Part shown: positions 8,898 through 16,297 of the stretch, in pieces
Position numbering within the stretch: the first letter of the stretch is position 1
Layout of the letters: the number at the start of each line of letters is the position of its first letter
NCBI GenBank assembly: GCA_012839765.1
Contig: DUMW01000116.1
Location: forward strand, 1-36,789
Length of the DNA: 36,789 nucleotides
From: Bacillota bacterium
GTDB lineage: Bacteria; Bacillota; Limnochordia; DUMW01
Reading direction: 5' to 3'
Notes under the pieces: generated by a model
The model's input: the letters and a program-made list of their open reading frames with translations, nothing else
Told to the model about the DNA's origin: nothing
Database searches by the model: none
Translations under genes and position numbers: made by a program

Positions 8898-9815
8898 ATG
8901 GGTGGCCATGTCTTGGTGGTGGGAAGTCTGAATCTGGATTTGGTAGTGTCGGCACCGGAGATTCCCGCGCCAGGGGAAACAGTCTTAGGGAAGGATTTTC
9001 AGACGTTTCCTGGGGGCAAAGGGGCAAATCAGGCGGTGGCGGCGGCAAAGCAGGGCATGGCCACCGTAATGGTAGGCCGGGTTGGCGCCGACGGATTTGG
9101 GGAGCAGCTGTTGAGGAGCCTGCGGACCAGTGGGGTGAATACCCAGTTTGTGTCCATTGACCCGGCAGAACCCACGGGGGTGGCCTTCATTTGTGTGGAC
9201 GAAGCTGGAGAGAATGCCATCGTGGTTGCCCCCGGCGCGAATAATCGGTGTACGGTGGGGGAGTTGCCGGACTCCCTGTGGGAGCAGACTAAAGTACTCC
9301 TTCTCCAGTTGGAGATCCCTTTAACGACGGTGACCGAGGCTGCTCGCCGCGCCCAGGCCCAGCAGGCTTTAGTGATTTTGGATCCGGCGCCTCCCCAAGA
9401 GTTGTCTTTGGAGCTATTGCGCCACGTGGATATCCTTGTTCCCAACAGTAGCGAGGCGGCTGCTTTGACCAAAGTGGCCGAGGTGACCGAGGAGAATGTC
9501 TCTGGGGTGGCGGATCAGCTGTTGAAGTTGGGTCCCAAACAGGTGATTGTTAAACTAGGAAAGGACGGGGCCTATTTCAAGGGGGTATACGGGGAAGGAA
9601 GGATCCATGGTATCCCGGTGGATGCCGTAGATACCACTGCCGCGGGGGATTGTTATGCTGGCGTCTTGGCGGCCCAATTGGCCCAGGGGGCCCCGTTGCC
9701 CGCGGCCGCCCGATATGCCAACGTTGCCGCAGCCCTAGCAGTGACCCGTAAAGGGGCCCAAGACTCCATGCCCACCAGGGCAGAGGTGGAGGAGTTTATG
9801 CAGACACTGGCATAA
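8898..9815 (+). CDS. rbsK: Ribokinase (PfkB family)
   Basis: 305 residues with AAGGAGG before ATG 8898. PfkB signatures are intact: the substrate-site motif GGKGANQAVAAA near residue 38, NSSEAA in the middle, and the anion-hole/catalytic-base motif DTTAAGDCYAG near residue 245, including the catalytic Asp. It phosphorylates ribose or a related sugar at the primary hydroxyl with ATP. Length is normal for ribokinase. It is the last gene of the plus-strand sugar cluster, ending at a bidirectional terminator. No ribose transporter is in the window, so another pentose or deoxy-sugar is possible. Confidence 0.85.
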   Translation: MGGHVLVVGSLNLDLVVSAPEIPAPGETVLGKDFQTFPGGKGANQAVAAAKQGMATVMVGRVGADGFGEQLLRSLRTSGVNTQFVSIDPAEPTGVAFICVDEAGENAIVVAPGANNRCTVGELPDSLWEQTKVLLLQLEIPLTTVTEAARRAQAQQALVILDPAPPQELSLELLRHVDILVPNSSEAAALTKVAEVTEENVSGVADQLLKLGPKQVIVKLGKDGAYFKGVYGEGRIHGIPVDAVDTTAAGDCYAGVLAAQLAQGAPLPAAARYANVAAALAVTRKGAQDSMPTRAEVEEFMQTLA

Positions 9816-9817
9816 AG

Positions 9818-9855
9818 AAAATTGGCCGCCTGCCAATGAGCAGTCGGCCAATTTT
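9818..9855. terminator. Bidirectional terminator between rbsK and the IPMDH-type gene
   Basis: AAAATTGGCCG (9818-9828) pairs with CGGCCAATTTT (9845-9855), 11 bp, with an inner CTGC/GCAG stem. T-rich flanks occur on both strands, and the two flanking genes converge on it. Confidence 0.85.
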
Positions 9856-9864
9856 GTTCGTAGG

Positions 9865-10914
9865 CTAAACGAGGCTGGCCACCAAATCTCCCACTTCGGT
9901 GGTGGTATAGCCCATCTTTCCGGCGGCAAGGCTCTTCAAGTGATCCCGGCAAACGGTGATCACGGCGTTTTCCAGCCCTTGGGCCGCTTCCTCTTCGCCT
10001 AAGGTCTCCAACATCATGCCCACGGCACAGATGGCGGCCAGGGGGTTAATCATGTTCTTTCCGGTATACTTGGGTGCAGAACCACCAATCGGTTCAAACA
10101 TGGATACCCCCTCGGGATTGATGTTACCGCCGGCGGCGATCCCCATACCACCTTGGATCATGGCCCCCAGGTCGGTGATGATATCCCCGAACATGTTGTC
10201 GGTGACGATAACATCAAACCATTCGGGGTTTTTCACCATCCACATGGTGATGGCGTCCACGTGGGCGTAATCCCGTTTGATCTCCGGATACTCTTCACCC
10301 ACCTCATGGAAGGTGCGTTCCCATAGATCAAAGGCATAGGTGAGGACGTTAGTCTTCCCACACAGGGTCAACGTCTTTTTCTTATTGCGCTTCCGGCAGT
10401 ATTCGAAGGCATAGCGGATACACCGCTCCACACCCTTCCGGGTATTTACCGATACTTGAACGGCCACTTCATCGGGGGTGTAACGCTTGGTGAAACCACC
10501 GGTGCCGGTGTAAAGTCCTTCGGTGTTTTCCCGGACCACTACAAAGTCGATATGCTCCGGTCCCTTGTCCTTGAGGGGAGTCTCCACTCCCGGATAAAGC
10601 TTTACCGGACGTAGATTGATATATTGGTCCAACTCAAAGCGCAACTTAAGTAGGATACCTTTTTCCAGAATACCCGGTTTGACGTCGGGATGTCCGATGG
10701 CCCCAAGGAAGATGGCATCGAATTGTCGCAGATCTTCCACCGCGGAATCGGGTAATGTCTCACCGGTCCGGAGATAGCGCTCCCCGCCGAAATCGAAAGT
10801 GGTGGTTTCGTAGGAAAAACCGTATTTGGACGCTAGGGCTTCTAGAACCTTTAAACCTTCGGCGACTACTTCAGGCCCAGTGCCGTCGCCGGGGATGACA
10901 GCAATTTTATGCAT
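9865..10914 (-). CDS. leuB: 3-isopropylmalate dehydrogenase-type beta-decarboxylating dehydrogenase
   Basis: 349 residues from ATG 10914, preceded by AGAGGG. It opens with IAVIPGDGTGPEVV. Substrate and metal motifs are present: LKLRFELDQYINLRPVKL, RENTEGLYTG, DNMFGDIITDLGAM, and the NAD-type GSAP region (EPIGGSAPKYTG). The YLRTGETLP segment and overall pattern resemble the actinobacterial type of LeuB. It has no leuA, leuC or leuD neighbours here, so a role on another 2-hydroxy-3-carboxy acid such as tartrate, homoisocitrate or isocitrate remains possible. It stands alone on its strand, convergent with rbsK. Confidence 0.75.
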   Translation of the reverse strand: MHKIAVIPGDGTGPEVVAEGLKVLEALASKYGFSYETTTFDFGGERYLRTGETLPDSAVEDLRQFDAIFLGAIGHPDVKPGILEKGILLKLRFELDQYINLRPVKLYPGVETPLKDKGPEHIDFVVVRENTEGLYTGTGGFTKRYTPDEVAVQVSVNTRKGVERCIRYAFEYCRKRNKKKTLTLCGKTNVLTYAFDLWERTFHEVGEEYPEIKRDYAHVDAITMWMVKNPEWFDVIVTDNMFGDIITDLGAMIQGGMGIAAGGNINPEGVSMFEPIGGSAPKYTGKNMINPLAAICAVGMMLETLGEEEAAQGLENAVITVCRDHLKSLAAGKMGYTTTEVGDLVASLV

Positions 10915-11093
10915 AATGTATTCCCTCTTTTCGCTATGGTCTTTGCTCTCTGACTTGAGATTCGGCATATCTTACGGGATTCCTGCTTGATCCGGTATCG
11001 CCGGGGTAACTTTGTGCCTATGGTAGCCGCTTTTCTGGGGGGAATAACCCGCTTACCAGTAGCGTAGGATCAGCAGGGGCTCTCTTATCCTTT

Positions 11094-11124
11094 TTGCGTT
11101 GCTGATCCGGGGATATGATATAAT
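11094..11124 (+). promoter_or_regulatory. Extended -10 promoter of the glycosyltransferase gene
   Basis: TATAAT at 11119-11124 is preceded by TGA (extended -10, TGATATAAT). A loose -35 box, TTGCGT (11094-11099), lies 19 bases upstream. The predicted start is near 11131, leaving a leader of about 110 nt. The rest of the 10915-11239 interval shows no gene. Confidence 0.7.
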
Positions 11125-11239
11125 AACCATAGGATAAAGCATCACGTTCCCAAAGTGGCCCTTTAGCCGTTGGTCTTGATGAGGACCCTCATTCATTTTC
11201 GATTCAGCATTTTTCCGGCATGATGAAGGAGTAATGTGT

Positions 11240-12436
11240 ATGCCACTGAATATCGCGGTGTTTAGCGACAGTTACCGGCCCTATGCTAGCGGTGTGGTCC
11301 GGTCCATCGACCTTTTTACAAAGCAGTTAGTGGAACAAGGACATCATGTGTACATCTTTGCACCCCAGTACCGTAGCAAGGGTGGCCAGGAGCTGGAGGA
11401 CACCAAAGAGGGGCCAGCCACCAAGGTTTTCCGATTCTATTCTGTGGCCGCTCCACGGTTGAAGTCTTTCCGGTTACCGGTACCGGTATCTCCCGTGATC
11501 TTTCGGGTGATTAATGCATTGGATATCGATGTGGTGCACAGTCATACTCCCTTTTTGATGGGCAGCCTGGCCGATGGGGTCAGCAAACGGTGTAACATCC
11601 CTTTGGTCTTTACCCATCATACCATGTACCATGAGTACGCCCACTACTGGCCTGGGGCCACTAGTCTTCTACGGAAGATCATCATTAATTGGTTGGCCCA
11701 TTATTGTGAGAAGTGTGATTTAGTAGTTACTCCAACCCAGTCGGTGAAGGATGTCATCATGCCCCTCTACGGACTGACCAAGGAGCCGGTGGTAATCCCT
11801 ACAGGTATTGAACTTGCTCCCTTTGCCAAGGGGGATCGGCGGAAGCTGCGGCAGGAATTCGGGATCGGTCCCGAGGAACTGGTCCTGGTCTACGTGGGGA
11901 GGATCGCCGAGGAGAAGAGTCCCGGCTTTCTATTGGATGTGTTGGTACGACTACGCAAACGCTTTCCGGTGCGTTTGGTTTACGTTGGCGATGGTCCCCT
12001 GCTGAACTACTTGAAATATCGGGCTCAGGAGCTCGGATTAGAGGGGACAGTGTTGTTCACAGGACACAGGTCCTTCGACGAGGTGGTTAACGCTTTCCTG
12101 GGGGGCGACATCTTTGTCTTTCCCTCCCGGACGGAAACCCAGGGCCTTGTGACCTTGGAGGCCATGGCCGCGGGCTTGCCTGTGGTGGGGATCAACGCAC
12201 CGGGCACTAGGGACCTGGTCACCCACAACGTGGAAGGGTTCCTCACCGACTATTCGGTGGAGGAGTTTACCGAGGCCGTCGCTCGACTAATCGCCGATCC
12301 CCAACTACGGGCGGAGTTCTCCCGAAATGCTCTGCGCAAGGCCCAACGGTTAAGTTCCGCACAGACCACCAACATGTTGGTGGACCAGTATCAGCGGCTA
12401 GTCAAGAACAAACAGCTGGTGCATGGGCGAACCTAA
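11240..12436 (+). CDS. Family-4 glycosyltransferase, diacylglycerol glucosyltransferase-like
   Basis: 398 residues. ATG 11240 is 8 nt after AAGGAG (11226-11231); the ATG at 11234 is too close to it. GT-B fold: the N-terminal loop SDSYRPYASGVVRSI, VVHSHTPF, FTHHTMYHEYAHYWPG, then the donor half with VIPTGIEL, VYVGRIAEEKSP and the EX7E motif in TETQGLVTLEAMAAG. The pattern resembles the clostridial/mollicute enzymes that transfer glucose to diacylglycerol or phosphatidylinositol-type lipids, so a membrane glycolipid role is likely but not proven. It is a single gene with its own promoter, convergent with the IclR gene (stop codons adjacent). Confidence 0.82.
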   Translation: MPLNIAVFSDSYRPYASGVVRSIDLFTKQLVEQGHHVYIFAPQYRSKGGQELEDTKEGPATKVFRFYSVAAPRLKSFRLPVPVSPVIFRVINALDIDVVHSHTPFLMGSLADGVSKRCNIPLVFTHHTMYHEYAHYWPGATSLLRKIIINWLAHYCEKCDLVVTPTQSVKDVIMPLYGLTKEPVVIPTGIELAPFAKGDRRKLRQEFGIGPEELVLVYVGRIAEEKSPGFLLDVLVRLRKRFPVRLVYVGDGPLLNYLKYRAQELGLEGTVLFTGHRSFDEVVNAFLGGDIFVFPSRTETQGLVTLEAMAAGLPVVGINAPGTRDLVTHNVEGFLTDYSVEEFTEAVARLIADPQLRAEFSRNALRKAQRLSSAQTTNMLVDQYQRLVKNKQLVHGRT

Positions 12437-13231
12437 TTAGCTTTCCTTCCAACCGAGCCCCCGGGAGATTTGTCGTCCATAGTCCACGAGGGTCTGGGCC
12501 ATGTCGTCGAGTTTTTCCAGGGGAAAGCGTTCCGCTGGTCCGGAGATGCTCATCGAGGCATAGACCTTGCCTGTTTCATCCCGGATGGGGGTGGCGATAC
12601 AGCGGATGCCCCATTCGTGTTCCATGTTGTCCACCGCGTAACCCCGGGCCCTGGTCACTCTTAACTCCTCCATCAAGGCCTGGGGATCAGTGATAGTGTG
12701 CTGGGTATACCGGGCCAAGGGGTGCCGTTTAATGATCTCTTGGATCCTTTCCGGGGGCAGATGGGCGAGGATGGCCTTGCCTACCCCGGTGCAGTGCATG
12801 GAGGCACGCTTGCCTACGGCCAGGCGGTTTACCGACCGATCCGCCGGCTGAATACTTTCGATATACACCACCTGTCCTTCTTCTTCGATGGCTAGATGTA
12901 CCGTTTCTCCGAAAAAGTCCTTCACTTTCTCCATGATGGGCAGTGCTACTTTCCGCAAACCCAGTCCCTCTCTTACCACGTTACTCAAGTAGAGGATATG
13001 CATGCCCAGACGGTATTTCTTCGATTCGGGATCCTGCTCAACAAAACCTTCGGCCATGAAGGTGGAGAGGATGTTGTGTACGGTGCTTTTTTGCAGCTCT
13101 AACATCTGACTGATCTCTGTAACGCCCAGCTCCGGTTGGGCAGTGGTAAAACACTTAAGTATCTGCAGGGCTTTATGTAGGGACTTTACCTTTGTACCTG
13201 GACGAGTTTTCTCCTGTTCCAACATCGGCAT
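12437..13231 (-). CDS. IclR-family transcriptional regulator
   Basis: 264 residues. GGAGG lies 5 nt before ATG 13231. The N-terminal winged HTH (LHKALQILKCF, LGVTEISQMLELQKSTVHNILSTF) is followed by the IclR effector domain (GETVHLAIEEEGQVVYIESI, MHCTGVGKAILAHL, RGYAVDNMEHEWGIRCIATPIRD). IclR proteins respond to small organic acids or sugar acids and often control neighbouring catabolic genes. The nearest candidate targets are the gene itself and the divergent aldolase-family gene at 14135, 0.9 kb away. The gene lies downstream of the c-di-AMP riboswitch on the same strand, but 430 nt separate it from the riboswitch terminator. Confidence 0.9.
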   Translation of the reverse strand: MPMLEQEKTRPGTKVKSLHKALQILKCFTTAQPELGVTEISQMLELQKSTVHNILSTFMAEGFVEQDPESKKYRLGMHILYLSNVVREGLGLRKVALPIMEKVKDFFGETVHLAIEEEGQVVYIESIQPADRSVNRLAVGKRASMHCTGVGKAILAHLPPERIQEIIKRHPLARYTQHTITDPQALMEELRVTRARGYAVDNMEHEWGIRCIATPIRDETGKVYASMSISGPAERFPLEKLDDMAQTLVDYGRQISRGLGWKES

Positions 13232-13252
13232 CAATTCCTCCGGAAAACACTG

Positions 13253-13267
13253 TTCTGCTATGTAGAA
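13253..13267. promoter_or_regulatory. Candidate IclR operator
   Basis: TTCTGC-TAT-GTAGAA is a 15-bp inverted repeat with one mismatched pair, 22 nt upstream of the IclR start. IclR regulators commonly bind such short palindromes. A half site, TTCTAC, recurs near 14073 upstream of the divergent aldolase-family gene. Autoregulation is an inference. Confidence 0.45.
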
Positions 13268-13474
13268 TAGACTTCTGCGTTGGTGGGGATCCTTCCTTCT
13301 TTTTAGAATCTTCCATGGGAGAAACGAGGTGGAAAAAGGACAGGATGAAAAAGGGGGAGGTTGGTGGCAGCGGTGATCGGGAGCCGGTTGAGGTTTGCAG
13401 GGATGTGAACTGAGCCTAGCCGATTTATAATGATGAGAGAAAACTTGAATGAGGACCGTTTGTGGGAAACTCGC

Positions 13475-13579
13475 CCAAACCGCCTCAGGTGTTTAGTGCT
13501 CCCAAAACGGTTTGGTCTAACCAAGGTTGGTACGTCGCCTTGGTGCCAACCACTGATACCACGGTCGTAATATCAGTGG
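13475..13579. other. Hairpin-rich block of unknown role
   Basis: Three stems lie in 105 nt: CCAAACCG/CGGTTTGG (13475-13482 with 13508-13515), GGTTGGTAC/GTGCCAACC (13525-13533 with 13543-13551) and CCACTGATA/TATCAGTGG (13550-13558 with 13571-13579). Open frames here read like random translation. It could be a structured RNA on either strand or the relic of a mobile or regulatory element. Confidence 0.45.
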
Positions 13580-13664
13580 CATGGCCGCCTGATCCCCGCT
13601 GCCGCCAAAATTTATATTCCCTTCGTACGTTCGTTCCCGCAGGACCAACTGCCAGTTTAGTAAC

Positions 13665-13709
13665 AAAAAAAGCGCATGTAAGTCCCTTCGGGAACTTATA
13701 CATCCGCTT
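13665..13709 (-). terminator. Intrinsic terminator of the c-di-AMP riboswitch
   Basis: On the minus strand AAGCG-ATGTA-AAGT-CCC pairs with GGG-ACTT-ACAT-CGCTT around a GAA loop with two single-base bulges, followed by TTTTTTT (13671-13665). It starts at the 3' edge of the aptamer, as expected for an expression platform. Confidence 0.85.
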
Positions 13710-13830
13710 GGAGTACTCCTACGGGGTTAGCTGACGGGCTCGGGCACCCAAGTTGCCCTACCTAGAGAACCTAGGATTCACCCCGAAAAACTGGTTCCCC
13801 CGCTGCCCATTGCTGGGATTCGGAGATATT
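13697..13830 (-). promoter_or_regulatory. c-di-AMP riboswitch (ydaO/yuaA leader)
   Basis: The minus strand carries the conserved blocks of the ydaO-yuaA class in the right order: GCGGGGGAACCA, GGGGTGAATCC, AGGTAGGGCAACT, then GCCCGAGCCCGTCAGCTAACC and CCGTAGG. This class binds cyclic di-AMP and usually controls cell-wall hydrolase, potassium or osmolyte transport genes. A candidate P1 stem pairs 13830-13821 with 13706-13697, the latter also being part of the terminator's 5' arm. No gene follows within 430 nt on the minus strand except the distant IclR regulator. Confidence 0.9.
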
Positions 13831-13858
13831 ATATATGGTTGTGTTGAAACCCGACTTC

Positions 13859-13887
13859 AGTATATCATAAACTCATCCCCAGGTAAA
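13859..13887 (-). promoter_or_regulatory. Promoter of the c-di-AMP riboswitch
   Basis: On the minus strand TTTACC (13887-13882), 17 bases, TATACT (13864-13859) with an extended TGA before the -10. The start would be near 13852. A second TATAAT at 13833-13828 would start inside P1 and is less likely. Confidence 0.6.
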
Positions 13888-14134
13888 CACCCATTTCTTC
13901 CATAGAGTTCTCTGAACCAAATTTATCCCCAAATTTCTTGTCCAATCGTGCGGAAACGCCATTCATCGCCGCGAGACTCCCTAGTTACTTTGACAAATAT
14001 TTATCATGCCCACGGAGGCCAGGCAGGAATAGGGTAGGATGCCGGCGAACTTTTCATATATACGTAACAATGTTCTACAAAAATAAACAGGGATACTAGC
14101 GCCTTGTTTTAATATCTGTAAAGGTGGAAGTGGA

Positions 14135-15064
14135 ATGAGACCAGAAGGAGTAATTGTTCCCCTCATCACACCGGTGGATGAGCAGGGACGATTGGACGAA
14201 ACAGGACTTTGTCGTTTGATTGAACATCTGGTGGGCGGAGGGATCAGCCATGTCTTTCCCGCCGGTACCACCGGCGAGTTCGCCAGATTAAGTGATGCCG
14301 TCCGCCATGAGCTATTTCGGTTAACGGTGAAGTATAGCCGCGGGCGGGCTAAGGTGTATGCCGGAATTTCCGATACCTCTTTGGAGGCGGTCTTGGATCA
14401 TTTGCGGGCCGCGGAAGCGGCCGGGGTTGATGCATGTGTGCTCAGTCTACCCTATTACTACCCCGCCTCGCCTTCTGAGGCGGTGCGCTGGTTTTCAACG
14501 GTGCTGGAGGCTACGGAATTGCCGGTGGTGTTGTATAATATCCCCGGCAATGTGGGTCAGATCCTTGCGCCCGAGGTGGTTGAGCGCCTTGCTGACAAAG
14601 TCGCGGGTCTGAAGGACAGTGGGGGTGATCCGGACCTGATGAAGCGGTATCTTAAGGCCCTGGGGGGCCAAGGACGGACTGCTAGTTTCCTGGCGGGCAG
14701 CGAAGAGGTGCTTACCGAGGCCGTATCCCTGGGGGCCGACGGGGTTGTACCCTCCATGGCCAACGTCTTTCCCCATCTGTGGTCCTTACTTTGGGAGTAC
14801 CGACAGGACCCGGTTTACTTTCCCTCCCTGGCAAAACTGGTGAACCGAGTCAATGAGTTGAACAGTGCCTTTTCTTCACCGATCGGCTCAATCTTGTGGA
14901 AAAAGCGACTTCTGGCTTTACAGGGGATCTGTCTTTCCGAGGCGGTCTTTCCGGCCAACGCCCTCGATCCCAGTTTTGATGAGCGGCTCCAGCATACGAG
15001 ATGGGAAGTGGAACGGGTTATACAGTGGTTTAGGGGTGAAGTGGAGATTAAGGCCGGTGGTTGA
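14135..15064 (+). CDS. Dihydrodipicolinate synthase / N-acetylneuraminate lyase family aldolase
   Basis: 309 residues, ATG 14135 after AAGGTGGAAG. The class I aldolase barrel is complete: GTTGE at 44-48, the catalytic Tyr134 (VVLYNIPG) and the Schiff-base Lys160 (AGLKDSGG), then the AGSEE and GADGVVPSMANV strands. The KDSGG surrounding and the distance from lysine-pathway genes favour a catabolic aldolase or dehydratase (for example of 2-keto-3-deoxy sugar acids) over DapA itself; this is an inference. It is a single gene between the riboswitch region and a convergent terminator. The IclR regulator on the opposite strand is a plausible controller. Confidence 0.85.
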   Translation: MRPEGVIVPLITPVDEQGRLDETGLCRLIEHLVGGGISHVFPAGTTGEFARLSDAVRHELFRLTVKYSRGRAKVYAGISDTSLEAVLDHLRAAEAAGVDACVLSLPYYYPASPSEAVRWFSTVLEATELPVVLYNIPGNVGQILAPEVVERLADKVAGLKDSGGDPDLMKRYLKALGGQGRTASFLAGSEEVLTEAVSLGADGVVPSMANVFPHLWSLLWEYRQDPVYFPSLAKLVNRVNELNSAFSSPIGSILWKKRLLALQGICLSEAVFPANALDPSFDERLQHTRWEVERVIQWFRGEVEIKAGG

Positions 15065-15069
15065 GTAAG

Positions 15070-15118
15070 AAAAGAGCTTCTCCTTTCCCCGAGGGGCGAA
15101 GGGAGAAGCTCTCTTCTT
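15070..15118. terminator. Bidirectional terminator between the aldolase gene and hydF
   Basis: AGAGCTTCTCC with TTTCCCC pairs across a short loop with GGGG-GAAGGGAGAAGCTCT (one bulge). T-rich runs flank it, stronger on the minus strand (TTTTCTT). The neighbouring genes converge on it. Confidence 0.85.
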
Positions 15119-15122
15119 GCGC

Positions 15123-16286
15123 TTACATCACGGGTTCGAGGGCTCTTTCCAAGATGCCACTGAAATAGGCCAATAACACCCCGTAATTGACTACGGGGAT
15201 CCCCGCCTTCTGCAGACGTTTTAACCGCTGCAGCACCGTTTTGCGGGTCACCATACAGCCGCCACAATGGACGGCTAATTTGTAGGGTGAAAGGTCCTCT
15301 GGAAAATCTTGCCCCACCGCCCAGGTGAAATGGAGGGGGCCGTTGACCTTCTTTTGCAGTAGGGCGGGGATCTTCACCCGGCCGATGTCCTCTGTACTGG
15401 GGCGGTGGGTGCAGGCTTCACAGATTAGGATGTGATCGCCGGTCTGGAGCCTTTCGATCTGGGCTGCGCCCTCCACCAGTAGGGGTAAATCCCCCTTGTA
15501 CCGGGCGAACAGGATGGAGAAGGAGGTCAGTGGAATTTGATCTCCCACCCTTTGGGCCACTTCCCTAAAGATGCGAGAGTCGGTGATAACCAGACAAGGA
15601 GAGGCCTTCAATCCCTCCAGGGCTTGGGAAAGCTCGGAATCCTTGACCACGAGGACCTGGCAATGATGGTCCAATAGATCTCTAATGGTCTGGACCTGGG
15701 GGAGGATCAGGCGCCCCTTGGGGGCTTGCTCATCGATCGGCACCACCAAAAGCACCAGATCCCCGGGGCTGACCAGATCTCCCACGATGCTGGACGATTT
15801 TTGCTCCTGGGACAACTTCTCCACTATGGCTTCCTTCAGCTCATCGATGCCTTCTTTCGTCTTACTGCTCACCACTAAGAAATGGTCGGGTATCGACTCG
15901 TTCGTAAGCAAATCCCCTTTGTTCAAGACCTGTAGGTAAGGGATCTGCTCCCTTGCCAAAAGCGCGATGATTTCCTCATTAAGCCTTTGGGGATGGTCTG
16001 TGACCACCACCGCCAGATCAGCATTGGTCAGTGCGGTTTTTGTCCGTTCCTGCCGCTGTTGACCCAGGGGGCTTTGGTCGTTAAACCCTGCGGTGTCCAC
16101 CAGGGCCACCGGTCCGAAGGGGAGAAGTTCCATGGCCTTGTAGACCGGATCTGTGGTGGTTCCCGGTACCGGGGAGACCAGGGAGACTGCCTGGTCTGTA
16201 AGCGCGTTGATCAGACTGGATTTACCCACGTTAGTCGGACCGACGAAGACAATTTGTGGCCGTTCTCCTTTAGGTGTAGTCGCCAT
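15123..16286 (-). CDS. hydF: [FeFe]-hydrogenase maturation GTPase HydF
   Basis: 387 residues. HydF is the scaffold that carries the diiron subcluster and delivers it to apo-HydA. The N-terminal G domain has the P-loop GPTNVGKS at 16-23, a PGTTTDPV switch and DTAGFND. The C-terminal part has the HydF-type iron-sulfur ligands: CTH near residue 290 and CGGC near 341, matching the CxH...CxxC pattern. ATG 16286 follows AAGGGG at 7-nt spacing and starts 11 nt after the hydG stop; the open frame to 16304 would need a TTG. It is last in the regulator-hydE-hydG-hydF operon. No hydrogenase structural gene is in the window. Confidence 0.95.
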   Translation of the reverse strand: MATTPKGERPQIVFVGPTNVGKSSLINALTDQAVSLVSPVPGTTTDPVYKAMELLPFGPVALVDTAGFNDQSPLGQQRQERTKTALTNADLAVVVTDHPQRLNEEIIALLAREQIPYLQVLNKGDLLTNESIPDHFLVVSSKTKEGIDELKEAIVEKLSQEQKSSSIVGDLVSPGDLVLLVVPIDEQAPKGRLILPQVQTIRDLLDHHCQVLVVKDSELSQALEGLKASPCLVITDSRIFREVAQRVGDQIPLTSFSILFARYKGDLPLLVEGAAQIERLQTGDHILICEACTHRPSTEDIGRVKIPALLQKKVNGPLHFTWAVGQDFPEDLSPYKLAVHCGGCMVTRKTVLQRLKRLQKAGIPVVNYGVLLAYFSGILERALEPVM

Positions 16287-16297
16287 CCTATCGCCCC

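Noticed and set aside
13303-13734. Short open frames on both strands in the riboswitch region
   Set aside because: They translate riboswitch, terminator and hairpin sequence and have no binding sites or recognisable protein.
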